A DNA stretch of 60,000 nucleotides, taken from Tubulanus polymorphus (lineage: Eukaryota > Nemertea > Palaeonemertea > Tubulaniformes > Tubulanidae). Made by a program: the position numbers and the translations under genes. Position 1 is the first letter of the stretch; each line of letters begins with the position of its first letter. This document shows positions 9,915 through 20,840 of this stretch, piece by piece. The notes under the pieces were generated by a model that was not told the DNA's origin, did not search any database, and saw only the letters and a program-made list of their open reading frames with translations. The stretch is taken from positions 7,561,175 through 7,621,174 of the forward strand of contig NC_134032.1 of assembly GCF_964204645.1 (NCBI RefSeq). Reading direction: 5' to 3'.

Positions 9915-11358
9915 GATGTAGAAGGTGGAGAAGATATTGGAATGGATAATTTTGATGAACCTGGCATAACTGATGAACAACCACCTGATTTTGATGAAAC
10001 AAGTTTTAATGATGGCAATGAGCCAGAATGTAATAATAATTTAAATATGCCTGATTATATTAAAAATGCAGAATCACAATTAAATCCTGAAAATTTAGAC
10101 CCAGATTTAGTTAAACAAGATTTAGATAATTTAAACAAAATACCTAAATTAGAAGATTGAAAAATCTAAACTTGACATAAATGATGAAGACGTTGGACTT
10201 TTAGCAGATCAATTAAAATTTTTAGATAATGGTAAATGTTATTATCGTTTGAAAGGTGATTATTATATTGATATCACTTCTAAAAATAATAAAAAAATAT
10301 TAGCGGAATCAACTTTGAAAAGTTTAAAACCAGATAAAATTAAAATAATAAGTAATAGTAATGAAATAACTGATGTTACACAAAAAGAAATAGATGATAA
10401 TATAGACGTATTTAAACAAAGAATTAATGAATTATTTGAAATAATCAAAAAGAAATCAGAAACAGAAACAACTTCTGAACAGAATATAACTTCCAAAAAT
10501 AGTAAACTTAAATCAAATAAAGTTCCAATTGAAAAACTTTTACCGAATGGATTACTTGATGCAACAGATCAAGAATTAGAAGATTTAGATATATTTTCTG
10601 ATAAAGCAATTAGAGAGATTATTAGTATAAGAAATGCATCTGATAAAATTGCGCATGATAAAAGTATAAGAGATTTTAAAATTAGAACTTTGGAAAAAGA
10701 CAGAACTGATAAAATTAAAGAAATAGAACAATTAAAATTAGATAGAGATAATAAAGTTATTAAAGAAATTGAATTTAAAAAAAGAAATGCATATTTAGAA
10801 AAAGAAATTGATGATTTAGAATATAACATAGAATTACAAAAAGAAGAAATTAAATTATTATTAAAATCATATGATTATAATATTAATAGATTAAAAGTTA
10901 TTTTTAAAGATTTGTTGATAAAACCAAATTCTGAAATATCATTGAAAGATAGAATAAAGTTATTATTTAAATTAGAAGGAATAACAATTCTTTCAATTCT
11001 AACAGCTGTTACTATGTTATTTACAACAATTGGTTTAGCAATATCAAATGCTTTAAAATCTACTCCTACTCCAAATAAACCAGATAAACCCCCAGGCAAT
11101 AATTCTATACAAGATAAAGTTAAAGATGGTTTAAAGAAATTAGCAAAATATTTATGGGAACTATCGAACAAATCTGCTGCAGCATTACCAGGAATTATTG
11201 CATCAATTGTTGGTTTTATATTGAAATCTGCAGGAAACATTATTAACTTTGCTGCTGAACATATTATTTTATTTTTAATAACAGTTGTTAGTGCAATTAT
11301 TTTTGGGTTAGTGAATATGATATCAAAAAGATATCAAGAAAAAAATAATAAAAAATAA
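9912..11358 (+). pseudogene. Coiled-coil plus membrane-active C-terminus protein (P1), one frameshift
   Basis: Equivalent to the intact 491-residue P2 gene at 33520-34995. The acidic N-terminus (9912-10160) ends in a stop, and the rest (10249-11358) is in another frame, so the gene is broken once, with some N-terminal sequence missing. The middle is a long charged coiled coil (KEIDDLEYNIELQKEEIKLL). The C-terminus holds a hydrophobic segment (ITILSILTAVTMLFTTIGLA), a proline linker, then AALPGIIASIVGFILKSAG and a final span. The second block resembles the amphipathic/hydrophobic C-termini of unannotated Polinton and adintovirus virion proteins. Comparison with adenovirus pVI is only an analogy. 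Confidence 0.7.
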
Positions 11359-11362
11359 ATAA

Positions 11363-11385
11363 TTAATTTTTTTGTTACATAAATG
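11363..11385 (+). promoter_or_regulatory. T-run plus TAAATG motif of the capsid gene
   Basis: T7, GTTACA, TAAATG. The P2 capsid gene has T7, GTTAAA, TAAATG at 33483-33503 on the minus strand. Confidence 0.5.
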
Positions 11386-13639
11386 AGTGGGAGTTATATA
11401 AGTCCTTCTAAGATTTCTAGAATATCTAATGCTATTAAAGCAGAAAGATCACATCATATAATTACTCATAACCCTTCTAATATTAATCCCGATGAAACTT
11501 TATATGTTAGAATTCCTAGATTAACACAAAATACTTTTTATGTTCCAAATAGTATTTATTTATCAGCTGATATAAAAGTAACTGGCCATGATAATAATTA
11601 TGTTGTTGATAATGTTGGAAGGTATTTGATTAAAAAATTAACTATAAAGATTGGTCCAGAAACAGTTTTCTCATTAGATGATTATAATTTATTTATGCAT
11701 TATAAAGATTTATGGTTAACTAAAGAAAATAGAAATACAGGGTGTCCCATTAATTACTATACATAAAGAACTGCCTGTCATTTTCAAACCGCTTGAGATA
11801 TATCAGCCAAATCTTCAGGAGAGATGGACTACAATAATACTTTTCACCACAAAAATTACTTAGCTAAAATCAAATTAGTTTAAAAAATATGCTGGATGGG
11901 AGAACCTTTCAATTTTCTCACATGATTCAGTCTATTGTTGAAATTTCTCAGTACATTGACAATCATCTGTGTTATTGCAGTTGTTTCTCTTTAAATCATC
12001 AATAGTTTCTGGCTTGTTTTGGTACACTGTGTCCTTCAGCTAGCCCCACAAGTATCCAGTGGATTTAAGTCAGGCGAGTATGGGGCCCAGTCGTTTACAG
12101 TTTGGAGCGCTGAGATTCTGTCACCGAAATGCCTATGCAGAACATCAATTGTTTTGTGTGCTGAAAGACATTGCCCACCATTCTGTCGGGACCACACAGG
12201 ATTGAGACATCCTCTAGACATCTACGAATTTTGTAATGGAGTACTGAATCAGCATCTTATGATAGCTGGCTCCATTCATAGTCAGCATTTCCTTTTTTGT
12301 CAAAAAGGTATGGCCCGATTATAGGCCCACTGGATGACCTACTGTATGGCAAATCCAAAGATCACACCTCGTAGAGAACAGACAGCTCACTTGATGACAT
12401 TGATAAAGTGGCTTCTCTGCAATCAAATAGGGATTCTTGACACCAAAATCTATGGTTCAGACTGACAGAAAGATTTGGTTTCCTAAAACCAGCATACCAT
12501 CTAGGCTTTTTGTTTCAGAGACATAGATATGATTTAACAGTGATCTATTCTTAATCAGAATTATACAAAATCACTACAACAATGTAATCAGTTGCTAGCA
12601 AATCACTAAGCAAATTACCATAGCAACCATGATAATAATCAAAAAGTACTGTTACATTCTATCATTTGGTGGAAAATCGAAACATTTCATTAAGAAATGT
12701 GGAGGATACAGGCAGTTCTTTATGTATAGTAATTAATGGGACACCCTGTAATATGATATTTCAGGGTATTCAATCGGAAAACCATAATAAATTAAGATCA
12801 GGAGCTAATGACGCAATAGTAACTCGTGCCACAGATAATTTGATTAAAAAGATTTATGGAAGCAAATATAAAATTCAATTAGACTTTGAATTGATAAATA
12901 ATAATGCACCTTTATATAAATATGTAATTCAAGAAGATATTATATTTGAGATAACATTTGCTCCTGTAAATGAAATTGTATTATCTAGCGTTGTTAAAGA
13001 TATGGGTTATAAATTATCGAATATATGTTTAGAATATGACACAGTAACTAATGAAAATATTGCTAGTACAATTCAAACTCAATACAATCAAGGATTTTCA
13101 TTATTATATGATTATATTGATAAATTTAAAACTGTAACTATTAATGCAAATGATGAAATTATTAATGAGAATATTAACTTCCCAAGAAGATCGATTAAAG
13201 GTATATTAATATTTTTTACCATTGCAACATATTCTAATGGCGCAATAAAGGTAGATAATTATTATAATCCTGAAATAACAAAAGTAGAAATAACTATCGA
13301 AGGAATAGCAAATAAAATATTTTGTCAAGGAATGAGAATGATTGATCAATGGCCAGAAATTAGAAAACATTTTATGAATGAAAAAGTAAAATCATTTGAA
13401 AATTGTAATATTAATCAAATTGATTATTATACCGGCAATAAATATGCATTATGGTTGGATTTTAGAACAACAGAGGATAATTCATTACATGGTTCTGGGA
13501 AAAAACTACAGAACACTAAAGATGGAATACAATTATTTATGAAAAAAAAGGAAGCTTAAATTTCAAAATGCACATTAATATTATATCTGACGCACAATTA
13601 AATATTGTAAATTCACAATTAGATAGTTTTCAATATTAG
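11383..13639 (+). pseudogene. Major capsid protein (double jelly-roll type), P1, split by a mariner
   Basis: The virion shell protein. The 5' part, 11383-11737, encodes MSGSYISPSK..., through VDNVGRYLIKKLTIKIGPE to LTKENRN. The 3' part, 12750-13639, begins ..MIFQGIQSENHNKLRSGAND and includes LDFELINNNAPLYKY, NFPRRSIKGILIFF and NKYALWLDFRTTEDNSLHG. These blocks match what I recall of the Polinton/adintovirus hexon-like capsid family. A 1011-bp mariner sits between them. P2 shows the two parts joined without interruption, which rules out an intron. A second break near 13555 shifts the last 25 codons out of frame relative to P2. It starts on ACATAAATG after a T7 run. The best-preserved capsid C-terminus of the window is in this copy. 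Confidence 0.85.
11738..12748 (-). mobile_element. mariner-like element inserted in the capsid gene
   Basis: This is a 1011-bp element with perfect 41-bp terminal inverted repeats (11738-11778 and 12708-12748, outer end CAGGGTGTCCCATTAATTAC), flanked by TA on each side (11736-11737 and 12749-12750), the mariner/Tc1 target duplication. The minus strand retains transposase remnants, including WAPYSPDLNPLD near 12040-12080, which corresponds to the third catalytic-Asp region of mariner transposases, and ..NGASYHKMLIQYSITKFV upstream. Stops and frameshifts interrupt the rest, so it is non-autonomous. Its higher GC content contrasts with the surrounding Polinton. Confidence 0.93.
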
Positions 13640-13669
13640 AAATATAAAGTTAAAATTAAGGATATATAA

Positions 13670-14798
13670 ATGGGAGGTAAAAAAAACTCCTAATACTAAA
13701 GAACAATATTTAAGAAATTTATATTACAACCCTGAGAGTTCGGTTGCTTATTCTTCTACCAAACATATATGGCGTCAAGTAAAACAAGATAAATTAGATA
13801 AGATAATCCCACAAAATTTAGTTAAATATAAAGATATAAATGAATTTATGTTAGAACAACCAACATATACAACACATAAAAAAATTGTTAGAAAATATAA
13901 AACTCGTAAAACTATGGTAAGTTATGTAGATCAACAGTGGCAAGGAGATTTAATTGATATGAAAAATGTTAAGAAAGATAATGATGATTATTGGTGGTTA
14001 TTGAATATAATTGATATTTTTAGTCGTTATGTATGGAGCTTCCCACTTTATAGAAAAGATGCTGTACAAACATCAAATGTTTTAAGAAAATTTCTTTCGG
14101 ATGATAAACTAAAACCAGAAAAAATACAATTTGATGATGGAAAAGAATTTGATAATTCACTTGTTCATGAACTCTTAGATAATCATAATATTAAATATTT
14201 TTCAACAAAATCGGATAAAAAAGCAGCAGTTGTTGAACGATTTAATAGAAAATTAAGAACAAGAATGTGGAAATATTTTACAGCAAATAATACTTTTAAA
14301 TGGATTGATGTTTTACCAAAATTGATAGAAGGATATAATAATTCTTATCATTCTTCTATTGGAATGAAACCTATTGATGCTAGAAAACCTAAAAATGCTG
14401 AAATTGTTTGGAATAATTTATATGGAGCATTTCTTGTAGATGATTTTGGTGAACCTAAATTTAAAGTTGGTCAAAATGTAAGAATTTCTAAGTATAAAAA
14501 GATATTTGACAAAGGATACGATCGAAATTTTACTAGGGAAATATATAAAATAAAAAAGGTAATAACAACAAAACCATATGTTTATAAATTCGAAGATTTA
14601 GATGGTGAAGAAGTTGATGGGTATTTTTATGAAGAAGAATTGAGTTTAACTACTGAAAATCTAGAACAAGAATATAAAATTGAAAAAGTATTAAAAACAA
14701 AAACTATTAAAAGAAAAAAATATTCTTTAGTAAAATGGGTTGGATGACCAGATAAATTCAATGAATGGATATTATCAAGTAAAATTAAAAATATATAA
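13670..14798 (+). pseudogene. INT: Retroviral-type integrase with C-terminal chromodomain (P1)
   Basis: Inserts element DNA into the host genome. The catalytic D,D,E triad is visible: D in QWQGDLIDM (about 13955), D in IQFDDGKEF (about 14135), and E in AVVERFNRKL (about 14232). A short basic domain follows, then a chromodomain (EYKIEKVLKTKTI...YSLVKWVG.PDKFNEWI) typical of Polinton integrases and likely to bind modified histones. The ATG at 13670 lies in TATATAAATG. A frameshift about 20 bases later puts the N-terminal region (conserved with P2: KEQYLR.LYYNPES) in the frame that is open from there. A TGA at 14746-14748 interrupts the chromodomain. The catalytic core is otherwise intact. Confidence 0.92.
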
Positions 14799-15389
14799 AT
14801 GAATAAGGAATTATTCATATTTGAGCCTCATAATATGTTAATTTCTGGTGTAACAAATTGTGGAAAAACCTATTTTATATTAAATTTATTAGAAACTGTT
14901 TATAAAAACTATTTTGATAATATAGTATTATTTTGTCCAACATATGAATTTAATCAAACTTATGATAGAAATATTACTAGAAATAATAAATTTATTATAT
15001 TAAATCCTAAAACAGTAAAAGAAAATTTAGAAAATTGTATAAAAATAGCAATTGATACTTATAAAGGATCAAATACATTATTCATTATAGATGATTGTGC
15101 AAATTTACATGATTCAAAAGTTAGAGAAAGTGAGTTATGTTATCTAGCTTTTTCTGGTAGACATTTTGGGATAACAACTTGGGTTTTAAATCAAAAATAT
15201 AATTCAATTGTTAAAGACTTTAGAAAAAACATTAGATTTCTAGTTTTATTCTACAATAAAGATAGAAAATCGATGAAAAATGCATTTGAGGAAAATGATA
15301 TTATTCCACATGATTTACATAATGAATATATGGATAAGTTGAAAAATATTAAAAGATCAAAAAAACCGAGATCACAGCAAACAAATTGA
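14799..15389 (+). CDS. ATP: A32/FtsK-HerA-type genome-packaging ATPase (P1)
   Basis: Motor that packages DNA into capsids in Polintons and related viruses. Walker A is GVTNCGKT (residues about 17-24) and Walker B is NTLFIIDDCAN (about 99-109), followed by the sensor-like SGRHFGITTWVLNQKY. The start ATG touches the integrase stop (TATATAAATG). The frame is open, but the last residues (KKPRSQQTN) differ from the P2 ending (LQFPYEYKFIK). They look like the beginning of the next gene, so a small deletion has fused the ATPase tail to the membrane-protein gene downstream. Confidence 0.92.
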   Translation: MNKELFIFEPHNMLISGVTNCGKTYFILNLLETVYKNYFDNIVLFCPTYEFNQTYDRNITRNNKFIILNPKTVKENLENCIKIAIDTYKGSNTLFIIDDCANLHDSKVRESELCYLAFSGRHFGITTWVLNQKYNSIVKDFRKNIRFLVLFYNKDRKSMKNAFEENDIIPHDLHNEYMDKLKNIKRSKKPRSQQTN

Positions 15390-15690
15390 ATGGTCTCGGC
15401 AATTAGGAATTAAATCACAAGAATATAAAAAAGCTGTAAAAGAAAAAATAAGAAATAAAAATGTTAATAAAAATGGTGAAAATATTGTTATTTCTACTCC
15501 TTCTAATAATAGAATATTTGATAAATGTATATATTTTACAGTTGGATTTGTAACTGTATTCATTTTAATTGGGCGTAATTGGTATAAGAAATCAAATAAA
15601 ATTCATGGTATTAATAATTCTGAAACAACTGCTATCAAAAATGAAAATACTTCTGAAATTCCAAAATTGACAATAAAAAAAATGGATTAA
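15355..15690 (+). pseudogene. Single-span membrane protein (P1), 5' end lost in a fusion
   Basis: Homologous to the P2 gene at 29107-29466. It shares RS..QI.W.R.LG..S.E.KKA near 15378-15440, a membrane span (YFTVGFVTVFILIG, about 15534-15576) and a polar tail ending in MD. In P1 it follows the ATPase, whereas in P2 it precedes the integrase. No start codon remains, because the 5' end has merged into the ATPase 3' end. Function unknown. Confidence 0.6.
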
Positions 15691-15729
15691 TATTTTAGAA
15701 AAAAAGCAAAAAATAATTTTTTTTAATGA

Positions 15730-15835
15730 ATTGAATATCTCACTACTATTGTTTATCTATAGGAGCAGTAATTATAACTGTCCAGATAAGTCATTTCGGA
15801 TTCTTGATCTCATCTAAATCCTCAAACTGAAAATA
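15730..15835 (-). pseudogene. Remnant of the HNH endonuclease 3' end (P1)
   Basis: The stretch around 15735-15830 is the reverse complement of the 3' end and flank of the P2 HNH gene (28165-28262). They share GTCCAGATAAGTCATTTCGG and the short tail encoding ..(F/L)D(I/E)(K/I)(D/N)PK-stop. Only the last codons remain. P1 therefore once carried this gene on the minus strand, next to the ATPase block. Confidence 0.6.
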
Positions 15836-15839
15836 AATT

Positions 15840-16580
15840 CAAAGAAACGACTGGTGGAAATACTATTTCATAAACACATATATTTTATTCTACAATCATT
15901 ATCGATTTCCACATTCCTCACCGGGCGTTTGAGGCCCGGCAAGTTATGCGTGGAATGCAGGAATCAATAAAGTACAATACAACATCTGTCACTGTGTGTC
16001 ATTAACAACAGCTTAATGACGCAATTGAAATTCCGGCAAACGTAATGCATTGAAAGTCTATACAGTATGGCTAAACTGCTACAGTCTCATGAATTGAAAT
16101 ATCCGTAATTTCTGATTTTACATCCTTCCATATTCACTTTCTTGATTCAATGGTCTTCATTTTGTTATCTAAAAGATAAATATCTAGCGTAGAATAAAAC
16201 TAACTTGAAGTTGTAGTTGTAAAATATTAATTACAACACTTAAACATGGCCATTTTGTGGCGCATCTTACCAGGATAAGTTTTACATGTTTAACGTTTCC
16301 CGGCGCTTAATAACAACAAAAACAGTACTTACATTTATAACTGTAAACTCCTAAAATTGTTTTTATAGAGAGAATATCCTATGCGTTCCTATGCTCATGT
16401 GTGTGTTGTATGTACTGCGTGCTTATTTTATAACTGCTAGTTATCCAATATAACAACAACGTTGTGCAACACCTGTTTGATTGATCAATATTCAAATGAA
16501 GCACTCTCTTATAATAAAATGTAACAGATGTTTGACTGTATGATTGTAGTTGTTTATAAAACGACTAAGGTCATTTTGGA
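15840..16580. other. Gene-free insert of less AT-rich DNA in P1
   Basis: I recognise no gene here. Composition is closer to the host flanks than to the Polinton. It contains a short hairpin (CCGGGC - GTTTGAG - GCCCGG, near 15922-15940). It sits where P2 carries the HNH endonuclease and small plus-strand genes. A host-derived or other mobile insert that replaced those genes is the simplest reading. Confidence 0.5.
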
Positions 16581-16610
16581 TTCTAGATATTCATTATTTT
16601 TATTTTTTAT

Positions 16611-16933
16611 TTAATCAACAATTTCTAAATCATGATGACCGTCTTCATTTTTCCCATGGTAGATTATTTTAAATCCTTCTAAATCTTTTAATTCCTCTGT
16701 ACTCAATGAAACCCATTTATCAGATGAAAATACTTTAAATTCTCGTGATGTACTAACATTGCAGTAGCTTAAATTAGCTGATACTTTCCATATTTAGTTT
16801 TTATCTTTTCTAATTTCAATATTTTATGTTCAATTTCTTTTGTAACATCAACTAACTTTTTTATTTCAAATTGTTTTTTTGCTGGTTTTATTCTGTTATT
16901 TATTGTTGCTAAGAATGGTTTTCTATCTCCCAT
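16611..16933 (-). pseudogene. Small terminal Polinton gene (P1), frameshifted
   Basis: Reads inward from the right terminal repeat. The ATG at 16933 lies in TAATAAATG preceded by T6, inside the repeat. The N-terminal half begins MGDRKPFLATINNR and runs to a stop near 16770. The second half, in another frame, ends ..HGKNEDGHHDLEIVD and matches the P2 protein at 38649-39002 (..KGKNEKGHHEIDFE). The conserved features are EEL..L......YHGKNE.GHH. In P2 the homolog sits next to the polymerase instead. Function unknown. Confidence 0.65.
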
Positions 16934-17018
16934 TTATTAGGGGAAAAAATTACTTGTGGTGATGAGTGGTGTCTCGACCGCTCGACCTCTGATCTGAAAC
17001 CCACATCTTCCAATTACT
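16931..17018 (-). repeat. P1 right terminal inverted repeat
   Basis: Positions 16931-17002 are the exact reverse complement of 1-72. Positions 17003-17018 (ACATCTTCCAATTACT) align with the ACATATTCCCTATTACT end of the P2 terminal repeat, so the true terminus is placed at 17018. Polinton termini typically begin AG, and here the outward end reads AGTAAT. The repeat stops at the ATG of the minus-strand gene at 16933. Confidence 0.88.
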
Positions 17019-17430
17019 GCTATTGTTAAAATTACTGTTTGAAGACCGCGGCTGAATGTGAAGTCTGCGGCAATAAATTAGTTCATTTATACTTGAATTG
17101 ATAATCGAAGTGACAATCGGCCTGCGGGTTGATATGGGGATGACGACTCGAAAAACATGTCGCCCCATTGAATGGGGCTAAATTTTCGATGTTTACGGCC
17201 CGACAGTGCTTTTGTAACGATGATTCGTGAAAAAACACGCGGAGTATTTGTAGATCTCAGTGACCTGAACGATATCATACGGATTGTATCGACAACAGCG
17301 GCAAGGTAACAAAGCCTATGTTCTTTTGGTAAAAATAGTGTGGAAGAAAATAATAATAATAAATATAGCTGCAAAGCAGCGATAACGGGTTTTCTGCACA
17401 GTCTTAGAATCCTGTTCAACGGTGTATTTC
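17019..17430. repeat. Host composite repeat, leader segment (copy 1)
   Basis: Non-coding, repeated at 19195-19565, 47200-47580 and in part at 49882-49925. It carries recognisable strings such as TGAAGACCGCG, CGTTTACAGCCCGACAG and AATATAGCTGCAAAGCAG. P1 is inserted within or beside it. It precedes the reverse-transcriptase fragment in each copy. Confidence 0.8.
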
Positions 17431-17720
17431 GACAAAGCATTTGATAAGGCACAACATCAGCCATTACTAAACAGGCTATTAGGAAACAGTAACAATGATA
17501 GGTCGCCCAAATGGCTCAGCAGTTATCTCTGAACGAAAACTTGTAGCCTAAATCAACGGAACGCCTCATCTTGGAATACGTCGGTAAAACTAGTGGAGTC
17601 ACGCAAGGTAGTATCCTAAGTTGTCTCCTGTTTAATGTCCTGACAAATGACATACGCAGTAATCCAACATATACCAGACTGAGTAAATTTCCAAATCGAC
17701 CTTAACACGCTGTTCGACCA
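17430..17720 (+). pseudogene. Non-LTR retrotransposon reverse-transcriptase fragment (copy 1)
   Basis: Plus-strand conceptual reading, across stops, shows FDKAFDKAQHQPLLNRLLGN, then ..PKWLSSYL.. and TSGVTQGS, which are palm-domain motifs of LINE-type (RTE/I/jockey-like) reverse transcriptases. The catalytic FADD block is not reached. It is heavily decayed and recurs at 19878-20070, 43445-43740 and 47725-48015. Confidence 0.75.
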
Positions 17721-18295
17721 AAAACTTAATGTCCAACTTAATGTCCTTAACTCCAAGAAGAAAATCTTGTTCGAATGAAAATAATTCTGTTTGATCGAAC
17801 AATACGCTTTTTGCTTGAACCAACAATTTTCTTCATTCTGACAAAAAAATGTGTTCGAATAAAAAGCTATGTTATTGTTGAAATGAAAATTTTTTTGTCC
17901 CGGCAAAAAAATTTGGTTGAGCGAAAACAATTTTTTCGAACGAATGTTTGAATGAAAACGATTCTGTTCGATTGAACGAAATACTTAATACTTTCGGTTA
18001 AGAGAAAAAATTTTTTTCAATATACTTGTTCGAACGAAAAATTTAATGTTCTGACAAGAAAATTCTGTTCAAATTAAAACGATTCTGTTTGATCGAATGA
18101 TTGTTCGAACGAAAAACCTTTCGTTTGGAAAGAAAAAGTTTGTTCAACTTTGTTCTAACGATTTTTTCAAATTGGTTCAATTGAATAGAATATTATTGGT
18201 TCGAACGAAATAAATTTTGTTGCGACGAAAGAATTTTCAAGCAAAAGGTCTTTTGAACGAAAAAAAAGATACTTCTGGTGCTCCGCAGTAACTTA
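17720..18295. repeat. GTTCGAACG-rich non-coding tract (copy 1)
   Basis: Monotonous tract of TTCGAACGAAAA-like words and A-runs with no coding signal. It recurs at 20080-20630, 22695-22950 and 48030-48500, always between the reverse-transcriptase fragment and the GTCGC-rich MITE. Confidence 0.7.
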
Positions 18296-19190
18296 AAGCC
18301 GGACGTAGGTTGGTCTTGCGACGCGATGCGATCCTCGTATTGCATTTTAATAAATTTGATTCCTCCTTTACAGTGAACTAAGCTTTAACCTAGTAGAGGC
18401 TACTAGCCTATGTAAACCTATGTATATGCGTAGACCTAACATCTGGACAGATTGGTCGTAGGCCTATTGAATAACAACCCACCTAAATATCGTAAATTTT
18501 GTTTTGAAGTTCAATCTAATGAGTCCGTTAATAAACGCAACAATTATACTGTCTTTGTTTGAGACGGTAAAGCTCAGTACCGGTAGGGCTAAAGCCGCAT
18601 AAAACTCGATAAACACTTCAAGCGGCACAGCGAACGATCTCTTTTCCCCCACAGCGAACACTTACTCCGAAGGTCAAGTGTGAGTCCAGCATACGGAAGA
18701 GTGTGTTATATACTTGTATTTAATAAATACCTTGTGCATTTGACAATGATCGGTATGTACTGTACGAAATATCGAGTATTGATGGTATTGATATAGAGTT
18801 TGAAGCCCGCGGCCGAATGAATAATATGTTCTTTTATTTTGATACCTCTTCGACATAACAGCTTTACTCCGCACTATATATCTCTTCGTCGTGTTTCGTT
18901 TAGGCCTTCGACTCCCCGGTAAACTTATGATTATCTTAGTAAATACACGGTTAATTTGGTAAAGAAAAATAGGTATTGTTAAACTAACTGCTTGAAGCCC
19001 GCAACCAAATCACTGGTAGTAATAAATTAATTTGTACTCGATTCGATTCTCATGATGAGGTGAAACTCGCAGCTGATCCCCGGAACGACGATGTAGTGAC
19101 ACACGTCGATTCGTCGATGTTTACGGCTCGACAGTGCTTTTAAAATCTAAAGTAGTAAATTTCCAGTATATCGGTAATATGATTTGATGA
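18296..19190. repeat. Host composite repeat, downstream segment
   Basis: Non-coding. It begins with a truncated start of the GTCGC MITE (GCCGGACGTAGG at 18298), then jumps to the segment beginning CATTTTAATAAATTTGATTC. Near-identical to 49035-49850, and in part to 25440-25661. No gene is seen. Confidence 0.75.
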
Positions 19191-20366
19191 GGAAAATGGG
19201 CTATTGTTAAAATTAGTTTTTAAAAACCGCGACAGAATGTGCAATCTTTGGGTAATAAATTTGTTTATTTATGCCTGAATTGATAATCGACGTGACAAGA
19301 AACGTGCGGTAGATTTCGGAAAGACGACATGTCGGCTCATTTGAATGAGGCTAAATTTTCGTTGTTTACGGCCCGACAGTGCTTTTGTAACGTTGATTCT
19401 TCAAAATTCGCACGGAGTATTTGAAGATCGAAGTGAGCTGAATGATATCAGACGGATTGTATCGCCAACAGCGGTAATGTAAAAAAACCTATGTACTTTT
19501 GACAAAAAAAGTGTGGAAAAAAATAATAATAAATATAGCTGCAAAGCAGCGATAACGGGTTTCTGCCTTGCTGGATGAGGAGCGCCACCTAGGGGTCAGC
19601 TGATAACATAGCTATGTTGATTCACATGGGATACTACGCGAAAAGTTCTAATGTACCAAGGTTAGGGGATATGACACCGAGAATAACGAAGATACGGTAC
19701 TTTTACCATGCCCAAGTGGCCGGGAATTTGCCGGTTAGCATACTACTGAATTACAATCGAAAAAACTGATGCTAGAATGAGTTTTCAACATTAACACCCC
19801 CTAGTGGTTAGAATAGGAACTAATTATGTTAGGGATTCGCTGTATCTTATATCCAGGTACATGTATATCAATTTTCAAATGGCTCAGCAGTTATCTCTGA
19901 ACGAAAACTTGTAGCCGAAATCAACGGAACGCCTCATCTTGGAATAAGTCGGTCAAACTAGTGGAGTCACGCAAGGTAGTAGCCTATGTTGTCTTCTGTT
20001 TATTGTCCTGACAAATGGCATACACAGTAATCCAACATATACCAGACCGAGTAAATTTCCAAATCGACCTGAACACCCTGTTCGACCAAAAAACTTAATG
20101 TTCCAACAAGAAAATCTTGTTCGAATGAAAATAATTCTGTTTGATCGAACAATACGCTTTTTGCTTGAACCAAAAATTTTCTTCATTCTGACAAAAAATG
20201 TGTTCGAATAAAAAGCTATGTTATTGTTGAAATGAAAAATTTTAAATCCCGGCAAAAAAATTTGGTCGAGCGAAAACAATTTTTTCGAACGAATGTTTGA
20301 ATGAAAACAATTCTGTTCGATTGAACGAAATACTTCATACATTTGGTTCGGAGAAAAAACTTTTTT
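19191..20366. repeat. Host composite repeat, copy 2
   Basis: Repeats the leader (19195-19565), but about 290 bases of unrelated sequence (19570-19875) then precede a 5'-truncated reverse-transcriptase fragment (19878-20070) and the GTTCGAACG-rich tract. No gene is seen. Confidence 0.7.
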
Positions 20367-20840
20367 CAATATACTTGTTCGAACGAAAAATTTAATGTTC
20401 TGACAAGAAAATTCTGTTCAAATTAAAAAAGATTCTGTTCAATTGAACGATTGTTCGAACGAAAAACCTTTCGTTTGGACAAAAAAAAGTTTGTTCAACT
20501 TTGTTCTTACGATTTTTTCAAATTGGTTCAATCGAATAGAATATTATTGGTTCGAACGAAATAAATTTTGTCTCGACGAAAGAATTTTCAAGCGAAAGGT
20601 CTTTTGAACGAAAAAAAAGATATTTCTGGTGCTCCGCAGTAACTTAAAGCCGGACGTAGGTTGGTCTTGTGACACGATGTGATCCTCGCGTTGCATCGCA
20701 AGTTTCGGTGCAAGTCGGTTGCAATACGATTGTGTGCGACTAGTTCCTGCCAGTCGCAAGAGCGCGTCGGTTGGTTGTGACAGTCGTGTCGCGTCGCAGA
20801 AAGTAGAACACGTACGACTCCATGTGACTGGCGTTGCTGA

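Larger units (their letters stand above)
1..17018 (+). mobile_element. Polinton/Maverick element P1, nearly complete
   Basis: This is a large self-synthesising DNA element (integrated virus-like). It carries a protein-primed DNA polymerase B, chromodomain integrase, A32/FtsK-type packaging ATPase and double-jelly-roll capsid protein, which together define the group. Terminal inverted repeats are visible at 1-72 and 16931-17002 as a perfect 72-bp match. On the right the repeat continues to ...ATTACT at 17018, after which host repeat resumes (the GCTATTGTTAAAAT motif also seen near 19205 and 47205). The left terminus should therefore lie about 17 bases before position 1. Base composition is strongly AT-rich compared with the flanks. 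Most genes contain stops or frameshifts, so the copy is decayed. The target-site duplication cannot be checked because the left flank is outside the window. Confidence 0.95.

Noticed and set aside
12019-12324. Plus-strand open frame in the mariner
   Set aside because: Antisense to the transposase remnant, whose YSPDLNPLD motif is on the minus strand.
11738-12748. Intron in the capsid gene
   Set aside because: It has 41-bp terminal inverted repeats, TA duplications and transposase motifs, and no GT-AG ends at the joint.
13670-14798. Retrovirus or Gypsy retrotransposon based on the integrase
   Set aside because: There is no reverse transcriptase, protease or LTR beside it. It sits with polymerase B, packaging ATPase and capsid genes, as in Polintons.
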